This document shows positions 43,375 through 51,617 of a DNA stretch of 64,000 nt, one piece after another; the first letter of the stretch is position 1, and each line of letters begins with the position of its first letter. Below the pieces are notes generated by a model. That model made no database searches, was not told where the DNA came from, and saw only the letters and a list, made by a program, of their open reading frames with translations. The DNA is from CAJCIW01 sp963833965 (GTDB lineage Bacteria > Chlamydiota > Chlamydiia > Chlamydiales > Rhabdochlamydiaceae): assembly GCA_963833965.1 (NCBI GenBank), contig CAWHZZ010000002.1:326672-390671 (forward strand). The letters run 5' to 3'. The position numbers were made by a program, and so were the translations under genes.

Positions 43375-44099
43375 TGCAGCAGAAACCTTCGATAAAAGTC
43401 GTGCCCTCCCTTCTCTCTGCTGATTTCGGAAGGCTCGCGGACGAGGCCAAACGGGCTGAAGACGCTGGAGCGGATGCTCTGCATGTCGACATCATGGATG
43501 GCCATTTTGTTCCTAATTTGACACTAGGGCCGCGCGCTGTCGCCGCCGTCAATCGGGCGACATCGATCTTTCTCGATGTGCACCTGATGATTTACAACCC
43601 TTACGATTACATTGAGCGCTTTGTCGAGGCCGGCGCCGACAGAATTACTTTTCATTTGGAAGCGACGGAGGACGTCGAGGACACGCTCAATTATATCCGC
43701 CGCTGTGGAATCGAGGCGGGCCTCGCCTTTTGCCCTGAAACAAGTGAATCGCTCGTCCCCAAGTACTTAGACAAATGCGATATGATTCTGCTGATGACTG
43801 TAAGCCCGGGTTTTGGCGGCCAAAGTTTTCTGCCGGACGTTCTCGAAAAGATCAAGTTCACTCGAAATCTTTGCACAAAGCTCGACATTCGCAAAGGGGG
43901 CAAAGTGCCCAATTCAGAAAAAAAATCGAATGATTCTTCTCTTCCGTCCTTTGATATTCAAGTGGATGGTGGAATTAACGGCGAGACGGCAAAACAGTGC
44001 ATCGAAGCCGGCGCCAATATACTCGTTTCTGGTTCCTATCTTTATGGTGTCAAGGACATGCGTAGTGCGATCTCTCAATTGAAAGGAAACAACAAATGA
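43371..44099 (+). CDS. rpe: Ribulose-phosphate 3-epimerase
   Basis: Rpe interconverts ribulose-5-phosphate and xylulose-5-phosphate in the pentose phosphate pathway. The 242-residue TIM barrel has VPSLLSADFGRL, HVDIMDGHFVPNLTLGP, DVHLMIYNP, LMTVSPGFGGQSF and QVDGGINGETA, which carry the metal His and Asp ligands. Between the sixth and seventh strands there is a small lineage-like insertion (KGGKVPNSEKKSND). It starts four bases inside the preceding orphan gene, and its stop lies at the start of a 350-base inverted repeat. Gene order with efp and accBC matches Chlamydia (CT121). Confidence 0.96.
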   Translation: MMQQKPSIKVVPSLLSADFGRLADEAKRAEDAGADALHVDIMDGHFVPNLTLGPRAVAAVNRATSIFLDVHLMIYNPYDYIERFVEAGADRITFHLEATEDVEDTLNYIRRCGIEAGLAFCPETSESLVPKYLDKCDMILLMTVSPGFGGQSFLPDVLEKIKFTRNLCTKLDIRKGGKVPNSEKKSNDSSLPSFDIQVDGGINGETAKQCIEAGANILVSGSYLYGVKDMRSAISQLKGNNK

Positions 44100-44444
44100 A
44101 CCTATCTCCCTATTTTAAAAAATTGCTTTTCGCGACTTTTTCCGCACCTTTTAAAGTCGCTTCTTGGCCTACGTATTTCAAGTATCTACTGCTTCCACTT
44201 GAAAGTTATGAAAATTTCTGCTTCAGCATCTTCACTTACGGCCATGGTTTCCCACGGCCTTTTTGTTCGTTTCCATCGACCATGTGCTTGCACATGGTCT
44301 GCTTCAACGAACAAAAAATTGAAGCGCTGAAATTGAAATTTTCTATAACTTTCAACTGTCAGCAGTATAGCCTGCGAAGCGACTCTAAAATCTGCGAAAA
44401 AATTCATCAAAAATCACTTGTTTCAAATAGTGAGATAGGTTCAT
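44096..44444. repeat. Approximately 350-bp composite inverted repeat from rpe stop to yvcK start
   Basis: The ends are exact: ATGAACCTATCTC at 44096-44108 faces its complement at 44432-44444. The remaining arms pair imperfectly over more than 100 bases on each side (for example around tttcaagtatctactgc and the gaaagttat segments). Near the centre is a perfect stem GACCATGTGC-TT-GCACATGGTC flanked by TTTTTGTTCGTT/AACGAACAAAAA. The left end contains the rpe stop and the right end the ribosome site and ATG of the next gene. The open frame of 116 codons across it is not a credible gene. Confidence 0.85.
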
Positions 44445-45405
44445 GAAAAAAATCGTGGTCATCGGGGGAGGCACTGGGAATTTTTCGGTTTTAAGAGGGT
44501 TGAAGAGTTACAAAGTCGACTTAAGCGCTATTGTCTCGATGGCCGATGACGGTGGTAGCACAGGGATTTTGCGCGACGAGCTCGGCGTTTTGCCCCCTGG
44601 GGATGTCCGCCAATGCTTGGTGGCACTATCCAACTCATCGAATATGATGCGCTCTTTGATGAACTATCGCTTTGAGAATGGGGGATTGGAAGGACATAGT
44701 TTTGGAAATCTACTTCTCTCAGCGCTAGAAAAAGTGACCGGTAGTTTCGAAAAGGCTGTGGAAGAGATGGGGAAAATCCTTTTTATCCAAGGAAAAGTGA
44801 TCCCTGTCACGACCCACCAGGTCCGTTTAAAAATGATCCTCAACAACCGAAGTGTGCTTGAGAGCGAGAAAGAGGTTTATCTCTCTCAAGAGATCGATCA
44901 AGGTTATAAGAGCATTTACCTCGAGCCGTTTCCAAAGGCGAACCCACATGCGATCGATGAAATCATGAATTCCGACATGATCGTGATCGGCCCGGGCGGG
45001 CTGCATACGTCTTTGATCCCCAATTTTCTTGTCGAAGGAGTCAGTGAGGCGCTTCGAAATACTCAAGCGAAAAAGACGTTTGTCGTCAACTTAATGAACA
45101 GAAAAGGGCAGACGACGGGGTTTAAAGTGAGCGATTATTTGAAAGAAATCCAACGATTTGTTGGCGAGGACATCTTTGATTTCATCCTCGTCAACAATCA
45201 GAAACCTTCTCAAGAATTGATCGAGGTTTACGCAGAAGAAGGCGAGCTTGTCGAAAATGACCTGCATGAGAACAGAGTCGTTTCTGCGCCACTTCTCGGG
45301 AATCTTAAAGAGACGCCAAAGAAGGACTTGCTCAAGCGCAGCCTGATACGGCATGACCCCAAAAAATTAGCTCAGGAGTTGATGAAGATTGTTAATCATC
45401 TTTGA
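44443..45405 (+). CDS. YvcK/CofD-like protein
   Basis: The 320-residue product belongs to the family of B. subtilis YvcK (GlmR) and the deazaflavin enzyme CofD. It has the nucleotide-sugar-binding start VVIGGGTGNFSVLRGL, the conserved SMADDGGSTGILRDELG, LPPGDVRQCLVALS, SFGNLLLSAL and IGPGGLHTSLIPNFL. YvcK is needed for central carbon balance and cell-wall precursor supply and binds UDP-N-acetylglucosamine; no F420 genes are present, so a YvcK-type role is likelier than CofD. Its ATG lies within the right end of a large inverted repeat. The HAD gene overlaps its end. Confidence 0.88.
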   Translation: MKKIVVIGGGTGNFSVLRGLKSYKVDLSAIVSMADDGGSTGILRDELGVLPPGDVRQCLVALSNSSNMMRSLMNYRFENGGLEGHSFGNLLLSALEKVTGSFEKAVEEMGKILFIQGKVIPVTTHQVRLKMILNNRSVLESEKEVYLSQEIDQGYKSIYLEPFPKANPHAIDEIMNSDMIVIGPGGLHTSLIPNFLVEGVSEALRNTQAKKTFVVNLMNRKGQTTGFKVSDYLKEIQRFVGEDIFDFILVNNQKPSQELIEVYAEEGELVENDLHENRVVSAPLLGNLKETPKKDLLKRSLIRHDPKKLAQELMKIVNHL

Positions 45406-46072
45406 TTTGGACGACACTTTGATCGACACCTCGGGCTGCATCACACATTACAAGCTGGAAGACGCTTTGAATACCATGGTGAGCCAAGGGCTTCCGATCG
45501 CCGATTTCCGCGAGTCCCTTCATTTGCTCAGGCGCCTTGACAGCACATCTGAAAGCGCGCGTGCCGCGCTCTCGGAATTCGTTGAAATGATGGGAGGCAA
45601 TAAAAGTTTTTACGAAGCGGCTGTAAAGGAAGTTTATGAAAATCTCTCTCCCGATCTTCCCATTTTTCCATTAGATGGGGCCGTTGAACTGTTGTCTGAT
45701 TTAGGGCTTGATCATCAGCTTGCCCTGGTCACCGTCGGCAAGCAGGCTTTGCAAATGGAAAAAATGAAAAAAGCTGGTATAGATTCACGAATTTTTAGTA
45801 AAATTATTGTCACGGAAGAAAGGAACAAAAAGCCTCATTATCAAATGATTGTGGATGAACTTGGATATAGCCCATCGGAAGTGCTCGTTTGCGGAGACCG
45901 GATGGCACTCGACCTGCTTCCCGCCCGCGAGCTGGGGTTCAAAACGGTGAAAATGCAGTGGGGCCGTGGGCTGAGTCCCGCCGGTTTTAATGGCGAAGCG
46001 GACTATTGCATCTCCGAACTCAAAGAGCTTAAAAGAATTGTACACCATTTACTTACGTTTTCCACATTTTAA
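45389..46072 (+). CDS. HAD-superfamily phosphatase
   Basis: The 227-residue product starts with TTG at 45389 and immediately carries the HAD motif FDLDDTLIDTSG, with the nucleophile Asp and acid/base Asp. Motif II (LVTVGK), motif III Lys (ERNKKPHYQMI) and motif IV (VCGDRMALDL) follow, and a helical cap of subclass I lies between. Substrate unknown. It overlaps the end of the YvcK-like gene by 17 bases and precedes efp, so the two genes were inserted as a unit between rpe and efp relative to Chlamydia. Confidence 0.85.
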   Translation: MLIIFDLDDTLIDTSGCITHYKLEDALNTMVSQGLPIADFRESLHLLRRLDSTSESARAALSEFVEMMGGNKSFYEAAVKEVYENLSPDLPIFPLDGAVELLSDLGLDHQLALVTVGKQALQMEKMKKAGIDSRIFSKIIVTEERNKKPHYQMIVDELGYSPSEVLVCGDRMALDLLPARELGFKTVKMQWGRGLSPAGFNGEADYCISELKELKRIVHHLLTFSTF

Positions 46073-46093
46073 ATTTAAGGAATCAAATAACCT

Positions 46094-46651
46094 ATGACGA
46101 CGAGCAATCAGTTAGCGCCGGGGATGACACTTTCGATCGATGGGAAGATCTATCGCGTCGAATCTTGCGTGAAGGTGACCGTGGCAAAAGGGGTGCCATT
46201 CATCAAGACCAAGCTCAAAAATTTGCTCTCCGATGAGGTGATCGAAAGAAACTTCAAACTCAATCAGCCCATTCAAGATGTCTCCCTAGCGGAAAGAAAG
46301 CTCGAATATCTCTACCTTGAAGGAAAAGATTATCTCTTTTTGGACGTTGGCAATCTCGAGCAAGTTTTAGTGCCTTCTCAAGTCATGGGGGATAAAATCA
46401 ATTTTCTCAAGGAGGGGATTGAGCTCAAAGCGATGTTCTACGGCAGCTCGATCTTTTCTGTGGAACTGCCGCAGTTTTTAGAGCTGATGGTCATTAAAAC
46501 TGAGGAAAGCGAATCCGCCGTCCATGTGGCCAACGCGACAAAACTTGCTTTTCTAGAGACCGGAGCTAAAGTCGAAGTGCCCATGTTCATTGAATCTGGC
46601 GACATCATTAAAGTCGATACACAGACAAACGAATACATTCAACGTGTTTAA
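46094..46651 (+). CDS. efp: Elongation factor P
   Basis: EF-P enters stalled ribosomes at proline stretches and restores peptide-bond formation. The 185-residue product matches the three-domain family and has the loop with Lys32 (VAKGVPF) in place of the classical PGKG, so a modifiable lysine is kept but the neighbouring residues differ. Chlamydiae commonly have two efp genes; the position between rpe and accB corresponds to efp1 (CT122). A weak AAGG ribosome site precedes the ATG. Confidence 0.93.
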   Translation: MTTSNQLAPGMTLSIDGKIYRVESCVKVTVAKGVPFIKTKLKNLLSDEVIERNFKLNQPIQDVSLAERKLEYLYLEGKDYLFLDVGNLEQVLVPSQVMGDKINFLKEGIELKAMFYGSSIFSVELPQFLELMVIKTEESESAVHVANATKLAFLETGAKVEVPMFIESGDIIKVDTQTNEYIQRV

Positions 46652-46673
46652 ACTCGGAACCGAGGGAGGTGTT

Positions 46674-47177
46674 GTGGATCTTAAGCAAATCAAGGAATTA
46701 ATGACTGCCATGGAGCGTGCGGGCATTAAGAAATTGACGATTAAGCAAAAAAGTGGCGACGAATTGCATTTGGAGCGGCAGGAAGAACATCCTTCACAAC
46801 CGCATGCCCCTGTGGCAGCCTTCTATCCCCCCGTCTACGCGCATCCACCTTCTCGGGAAGCGGAAGCGCGCCCCACGCCGATCCAAAAAGCCTTGCACGA
46901 AGAATCCTCGCCGATGAAAGAAAAAAAAGCGGAAGAGTCTTCTGGAAAATTTGTCGTCGCTCCGCTTGTCGGCACCTTTTATTCCGCCTCTTCCCCCGAC
47001 GACCCCGCTTTTGTTAAGGTTGGCGACCGCGTTAATGAGAACAGCGTTGTCTGCATTATCGAAGCGATGAAAGTGATGAACGAAGTGAAGGCCGGTATCA
47101 GCGGCACTGTCGCTGAAATTTTAGTGGAAAATGCCCACCCGGTTGAATTTGGCACAAAACTTTTCCGGATTGTTTAA
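46674..47177 (+). CDS. accB: Biotin carboxyl carrier protein of acetyl-CoA carboxylase
   Basis: AccB carries biotin between the carboxylase and transferase for malonyl-CoA, the first step of fatty acid synthesis. I start at the GTG at 46674 just behind GGAGGT, giving 167 residues; the longer frame overlaps efp. The order is an N-terminal helix (DLKQIKELMTAMER), a Pro/Ala linker (about 38-75) and a biotinyl domain with EAMKVM, Lys133 being the biotin site. A large hairpin separates it from accC. Confidence 0.95.
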   Translation: MDLKQIKELMTAMERAGIKKLTIKQKSGDELHLERQEEHPSQPHAPVAAFYPPVYAHPPSREAEARPTPIQKALHEESSPMKEKKAEESSGKFVVAPLVGTFYSASSPDDPAFVKVGDRVNENSVVCIIEAMKVMNEVKAGISGTVAEILVENAHPVEFGTKLFRIV

Positions 47178-47179
47178 CC

Positions 47180-47343
47180 CGATGGTAAACTTTTTTGTGC
47201 CCATAGGAGAATTTTGTGACTGCGTCATATCAATCCTCCTCGTTTCCCATAGTTATTCACTATGGGACTCCTCGTTCGGAGCGCTACGCTTTGATCTTAC
47301 TTTGTCAAAAATCCTCCTATGGGCACAAAAAAGTATACCATCG
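47180..47343. repeat. Composite inverted repeat between accB and accC
   Basis: The outer arms at 47180-47220 and 47304-47343 pair with few mismatches over about 40 bases. Inside is a perfect hairpin TCCCATAGT-TATTC-ACTATGGGA (47248-47270) and a weaker one near GGAGCGCT. The right arm reaches to nine bases before the accC ATG, so initiation of accC would be under the influence of this fold. Confidence 0.9.
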
Positions 47344-47351
47344 AGTCTAAC

Positions 47352-48722
47352 ATGCAAAAAGTTCTAGTTGCAAACCGCGGCGAGATCGCAGTAAGGATTA
47401 TTCGGGCCTGTCATGACATGGGGATTCAAACTGTTGCCGTTTATTCCCAGGCCGACGCCGAAGCTCTTCACGTGCTTCATGCCGATGAGGCGATTTGCAT
47501 CGGCGAACCCCCTTCTCAAAAGTCGTATTTGAAAATTTCCAATATTCTTTCCGCCTGTGAAATCACCGGCGCCGACGCCCTGCATCCCGGCTATGGCTTT
47601 TTAAGTGAAAATGCCAACTTTGCCTCGATCTGCGCAAGCTGCGGCGTCAACTTCATCGGCCCTTCCGCTGAAACCATTGCACTCCTCGGTGACAAAGCGC
47701 GGGCCAAAGCGACGGCCAAAAGCGTCAAGTGCCCTGTCATTCCTGGATCTGATGGTGTGATTGAAAACGTTCAAGATGCGTTAAAAGAGGCCAAAAAGAT
47801 CGGATTTCCCGTTTTTATCAAGGCCTCTGCGGGCGGCGGTGGAAAAGGAATCCGCGTTGCCAATGATCCCGATGAGTTTGTGCGCCAGTTCTCAGCAGCC
47901 CGCACCGAAGCGGAGGTGAGTTTCAACAACCCGGACGTCTATCTTGAGAAGATGATCGTCAACCCGCGCCACATCGAAGTGCAGATCATCGGCGACAAAT
48001 ACGGCAACTACGCCTATCTCGGCGAGCGCGATTGCACAATCCAGCGCCGCCGCCAAAAATTGATCGAAGAAGCCCCAAGCCCCATTTTGACCTCTTCGCT
48101 GCGCAAAAAAATCGGCGAAGCGGCTGTGGAAATCGTCCGCGCCGCCAAATACCACTCTGTCGGCACCGTTGAGTTTCTCCTCGATGAAGACCGCAACTTT
48201 TATTTTATGGAAGTCAATACGCGGATCCAAGTCGAACACACCATCACTGAGGAATTGACAGGCATCGACCTCGTTAAAGAACAGATCAAAATCGCCAGAG
48301 GGGAAAAACTCAAGTTCAAACAAAAAGACGTCACCTTTAACGGCCACATCATTCAATTTCGGATTAATGCGGAAAACCCTGCGAACAATTTCGCTCCCTC
48401 TCCCGGGCATCTCGAATATTATATTCCCCCTGGAGGTCCTCACGTCCGCGTCGACAGCGCATGTTATTCGGGCTATAAAATTCCGCCCAATTACGATTCC
48501 ATGATCGCAAAGCTCATCGTCATGGGCAAAGACCGCGAGGAAGCGGTTGCCATTGCAAAACGCGCTTTGAAGGAATTTCACATCGGCGGCGTCTTCTCGA
48601 CGATTCCGTTTCATCAATACATGCTCGACGATCCAAAGTTCTTGAGCAATGACTACGTCATCAATTACATCGATCAACTGATCCTCGAAGGGTGCACGTT
48701 CACACCCGGCAAGATCGGGTAA
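47352..48722 (+). CDS. accC: Biotin carboxylase subunit of acetyl-CoA carboxylase
   Basis: AccC carboxylates biotin on AccB using bicarbonate and ATP. The 456-residue product has ANRGEIAVRIIRACHDMG, GYGFLSENANFA, SAGGGGKGIR (ATP lid), ERDCTIQRRRQKLIEEAPSP, the metal-binding FMEVNTRIQVEHTITEELTG and the C-terminal NYDSMIAKLIVMG. I start at the ATG at 47352; an upstream ATG at 47319 lies inside the inverted repeat and lacks a ribosome site. The stop codon is inside the left arm of the next repeat. Confidence 0.96.
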   Translation: MQKVLVANRGEIAVRIIRACHDMGIQTVAVYSQADAEALHVLHADEAICIGEPPSQKSYLKISNILSACEITGADALHPGYGFLSENANFASICASCGVNFIGPSAETIALLGDKARAKATAKSVKCPVIPGSDGVIENVQDALKEAKKIGFPVFIKASAGGGGKGIRVANDPDEFVRQFSAARTEAEVSFNNPDVYLEKMIVNPRHIEVQIIGDKYGNYAYLGERDCTIQRRRQKLIEEAPSPILTSSLRKKIGEAAVEIVRAAKYHSVGTVEFLLDEDRNFYFMEVNTRIQVEHTITEELTGIDLVKEQIKIARGEKLKFKQKDVTFNGHIIQFRINAENPANNFAPSPGHLEYYIPPGGPHVRVDSACYSGYKIPPNYDSMIAKLIVMGKDREEAVAIAKRALKEFHIGGVFSTIPFHQYMLDDPKFLSNDYVINYIDQLILEGCTFTPGKIG

Positions 48723-48890
48723 TTCACCACAGAGATGGGAAACCACAGAGGAGAGATTTATTTTTTTCGCGAGGGCGAAAAAAATAGAATGATCCATTTT
48801 TGCCTCTTGCAAAAATGGATTGCTCTGCGGGCTTTGTTGTGCAGAGGAGACTTTTTAAATCTCTCTGGGTTTCCCATCTCTGTGGTGAAT
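48722..48890. repeat. Cloverleaf-like composite repeat between accC and hpt
   Basis: The outer arms at 48722-48758 and 48858-48890 pair almost completely, with a small offset. Three independent hairpins lie inside: TTTTTTTCGC-GAGG-GCGAAAAAAA at 48760-48783, ATCCATTTTTGC...GCAAAAATGGAT at about 48792-48820, and CTCTGC...GCAGAG at about 48823-48846. Drawn flat this is a four-way junction. The accC stop lies in the left arm. Confidence 0.9.
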
Positions 48891-48948
48891 TTTTCTATTT
48901 GCACTTTAGCGTCTTATCTCTGTATCTTAGTTTAAAACAGGAGAAAAA

Positions 48949-49536
48949 ATGCGATCGATACTACTTCTGTTGCCTCTCCTCACTTTTTTACCCTTTACTG
49001 TCCAATCTAACATGGAAAATATAGAACCTCTCATCTCCCAATCTGAAATCCAACAAAAAATCGTCGAGTTCGCCCGTATTATCGACGACGCGTATCAAGG
49101 CGAAAACCTGACGATCGTGATGGTGATGAAAGGCGCTTTGTGCATCACAGCGGACCTTATCCGATCACTCAAAACCCCATGCACCATCGAATACGTCACC
49201 GCCAGCAGTTACGGCCATAAAGGAACGCAGCGCGGCGAGTTGAGTGTTCAGGGTCTTGAAGATTTGGATCTCACGGAGAAAAACGTCCTTCTTGTCGATG
49301 ACATTTACGATTCTGGCGAGACGCTTTCGAAAATCTACGCTGCCCTCAAAGTTAAAAAGCCCAAAACGCTGAAATCTTTGGTGCTTTTGGCCAAGAACGT
49401 GGAGCGCGATGCGGTTTATAGACCTGAATACGTTCTTTTTAATATTGAGAACCAGTTTGTTATAGGGTATGGCCTCGATTATAAAGAGTTTTACCGCGGC
49501 CTGCCTGGAGTTTACATTCTAAATAATGAGTTTTAA
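48949..49536 (+). CDS. hpt: Hypoxanthine phosphoribosyltransferase with signal-like N-terminus
   Basis: The 195-residue product has the type I phosphoribosyltransferase signature: VMKGALCITADLIRSL near residue 63, VTASSYG, and the PRPP-binding NVLLVDDIYDSGETLSKI near residue 115, as in hypoxanthine-guanine enzymes that salvage purines. Unusually, the first 20 residues (MRSILLLLPLLTFLPF...) form a hydrophobic stretch like a Sec signal or membrane anchor, and the ATG at 48949 has a strong AGGAG five bases upstream. An internal ATG at 49012 would give the normal cytosolic form but has no good ribosome site. The stop codon abuts the rmlA start. Confidence 0.85.
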   Translation: MRSILLLLPLLTFLPFTVQSNMENIEPLISQSEIQQKIVEFARIIDDAYQGENLTIVMVMKGALCITADLIRSLKTPCTIEYVTASSYGHKGTQRGELSVQGLEDLDLTEKNVLLVDDIYDSGETLSKIYAALKVKKPKTLKSLVLLAKNVERDAVYRPEYVLFNIENQFVIGYGLDYKEFYRGLPGVYILNNEF

Positions 49537-50445
49537 ATGAAGGGTATTGTTCTTGCCGGTGGGCAGGGAACCAGGCTTTATCCGGTTACTTTGAGCATCT
49601 GCAAGCAGCTTCTGCCGGTTTACGACAAACCGATGATCTATTATCCCTTGTCGGTCTTGATGATGGCGGGAATTCAAGAGATTCTCATCATCTCTACCCC
49701 CGACGATCTGCCCAGGTTTCAACAACTCCTTGGTGATGGTAGTCATCTGGGGCTGAGCATCTCTTATGCAGCGCAGGAAAAACCCGAGGGAATCGCCCAA
49801 GCCTTTTTGATCGGGGAGAAATTCATCGGCGATGACACCGTCGCCCTAATTTTGGGGGACAATATTTTTTACGGGCATCACCTTGCCTCTCTTGTTTCTT
49901 CGTGCCGATTTTTAGAAAAAGGGGCAGTGATTTTCGGCTACGAAGTCAAAGACCCCGAGCGCTATGGCATAGTTGAATTTGACATGGATGGCAAAGTCAT
50001 CGATATCGCCGAAAAACCGCAGTTTCCGAAGTCGAATTTTGCAGTCACCGGACTTTATTTTTATGACAACGATGTCATTGAGATCGCGCGTGTTTTAAAA
50101 CCTTCGAAACGAGGGGAGTATGAAATTACCGATGTTAACCGTGTCTATCTGGAGCGAGGCGATCTTCATTTGAAAATTCTCGACAGAGGCTTTGCTTGGC
50201 TCGATACAGGAACTCATTCCTCTTTGCAGCAGGCCTCGATGTACGTCCAAACCCTTCAAGAGCGGCAGGGGATCAGCATCGCCTGTTTAGAAGAAATCGC
50301 CTATAAAATGGGCTTCATTTCCCGCGAGCAATTGGAAAAGCGGGCAGCCCTGCTCATCAAAAGCGACTACGGACAATACCTCAAGCAAATGCTTGCGCGG
50401 GACGGTTTGTTCTCTCAAAAAGCGAAGGAATTGGAAAAAATTTAA
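49537..50445 (+). CDS. rmlA: Glucose-1-phosphate thymidylyltransferase
   Basis: RmlA makes dTDP-glucose for activated deoxysugars. The 302-residue product has the nucleotidyltransferase start VLAGGQGTRLYPVT, SKQLLPVYDKPMIYYPLS in a slight variant (CKQLLPVYDKPMIYY), LILGDNIFYGH, VFGYEVKDPERYGIVEFD and GFAWLDTGTHSSL. It follows hpt with no gap. rmlB, rmlC and rmlD are not in the window, so the pathway partners must be elsewhere or the product serves another use. A CCCCTTG/CAAGGGG hairpin follows the stop. Confidence 0.94.
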   Translation: MKGIVLAGGQGTRLYPVTLSICKQLLPVYDKPMIYYPLSVLMMAGIQEILIISTPDDLPRFQQLLGDGSHLGLSISYAAQEKPEGIAQAFLIGEKFIGDDTVALILGDNIFYGHHLASLVSSCRFLEKGAVIFGYEVKDPERYGIVEFDMDGKVIDIAEKPQFPKSNFAVTGLYFYDNDVIEIARVLKPSKRGEYEITDVNRVYLERGDLHLKILDRGFAWLDTGTHSSLQQASMYVQTLQERQGISIACLEEIAYKMGFISREQLEKRAALLIKSDYGQYLKQMLARDGLFSQKAKELEKI

Positions 50446-50464
50446 CCCCTTGTAAGCCAAGGGG
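50446..50464. repeat. Short hairpin after rmlA
   Basis: CCCCTTG at 50446-50452 pairs with CAAGGGG at 50458-50464 around TAAGC, beginning at the rmlA stop. No T-run follows, so it is not a standard intrinsic terminator, but its position between convergent genes fits an end-of-transcript role. Confidence 0.6.
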
Positions 50465-50489
50465 CATGAAATCAGATGTAATCATTGGA

Positions 50490-51419
50490 TTAGGTGACAT
50501 CTTCGATAGTAGGTCCATCGCTGTTTGAAGAAGAGGTATTCTGGACGGCTACTGATTTTTCAATCACTGACTCAAACGTCTCTTGGTCGTTAAATGCATT
50601 TGGAACCAGGACATTGATGGCATTCAATATTGCCCCTTGAAAGCTGTTTGGGTCGATGGATTCGATGGTTCCGTTATAGTTCGCGCCGCAAAGAGCCGAA
50701 AGGCCGTTCTGCAACACCGCAATTTTAGTTTTCATCTGAGCAGCGGAATAATCATTGGGAAAATTCTGGATCGCCATAGTCTTACCTGATTCGTAATCCA
50801 GACTTTCATTCTCCCAATGAAGGTGTATGTGTTGTTGGTAAAATCTAGAAGCTGCTTCTTCCCCACCAGCCTTTTGGAATTGCACTTCAAGCGTTTTCAA
50901 TTCGTTGAGCAAGTTTTGGGCTCCTTCTTGATTGCGAGTGAATTTAGCCATGTAAGGCTTACATTCATTCTGGATTTTTTTAAAAATCACCTTGTACTGT
51001 TGCTCAGGAGTAAAAATGCATAGATTTGGAGCCATGTTTGTCACGTTGGGAAGAAGGTTGTATAATTGAACTCTCCAAATGCGATCGACTTTTGATGCTG
51101 AATAGAAGCTTTTGCAGACAGTTGAACAGTTGACCAAAGTTTTTAGATCTAGGTTTGATAAAATGATCACTGTGATGTCTTGGTTCCAAAATTCTGATGG
51201 TGCGGTAAAAGCAAATTTTTGGCTGTCTCCTGGAATATAAGGCGTGATTGCATAAGTTGTAGGTATTACGAAGGCGCTATCCTGCTGCAAATGGGGATTT
51301 GTCCATCTCGTGATGACTCCCGTCCCTACATCGGAAGTTGTATATTCATTCCCGATATTCAGACCGAAGAAGTTTTCCAATGTTGGCGTGACGATTTGAC
51401 TTGATACTGGCATTGCCAT
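50490..51419 (-). CDS. F-box domain protein, candidate host-directed effector
   Basis: Residues about 78-120 match the eukaryotic F-box: FWNQDITVIILSNLDLKTLV, CSTVCKSFYSAS and DRIWR, with the hydrophobic and Trp positions in place. F-box proteins link substrates to Skp1-cullin ubiquitin ligases, a machinery bacteria do not possess, so the protein most likely acts inside the eukaryotic host. The rest of the 309 residues shows no known substrate-binding repeat. The N-terminus is Ser/Thr/Pro-rich with no Sec signal, compatible with type III export. The gene stands alone and converges on rmlA. Confidence 0.8.
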   Translation of the reverse strand: MAMPVSSQIVTPTLENFFGLNIGNEYTTSDVGTGVITRWTNPHLQQDSAFVIPTTYAITPYIPGDSQKFAFTAPSEFWNQDITVIILSNLDLKTLVNCSTVCKSFYSASKVDRIWRVQLYNLLPNVTNMAPNLCIFTPEQQYKVIFKKIQNECKPYMAKFTRNQEGAQNLLNELKTLEVQFQKAGGEEAASRFYQQHIHLHWENESLDYESGKTMAIQNFPNDYSAAQMKTKIAVLQNGLSALCGANYNGTIESIDPNSFQGAILNAINVLVPNAFNDQETFESVIEKSVAVQNTSSSNSDGPTIEDVT

Positions 51420-51617
51420 AAAATAAATTCTCCTAATAAAGTTTTTTACTTCAATAACGGTTTAGATTTTATCTTTTTTTGATTATAAATCAACGGTTTT
51501 AATATTAAAATTTGTTTAATGAATATAGGTTGGTAAAGTAAATAGATTTGGAGTTGGTGATAAAAAACTTAATTACCGTTTTAGATCAGCTACTTAGTGA
51601 CCAGCAACTTTGGCTTC

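Noticed and set aside
44096..44446. 116-codon frame after rpe
   Set aside because: It lies entirely within the large inverted repeat and has the composition expected of the repeat arms.
48735..49024. Short plus-strand frames between accC and hpt
   Set aside because: They cross the cloverleaf repeat and overlap the signal-like start of hpt in another frame.
50446..50464. CCCCTTG hairpin as an intrinsic terminator
   Set aside because: No T-run follows on either strand, so I list it only as a hairpin.
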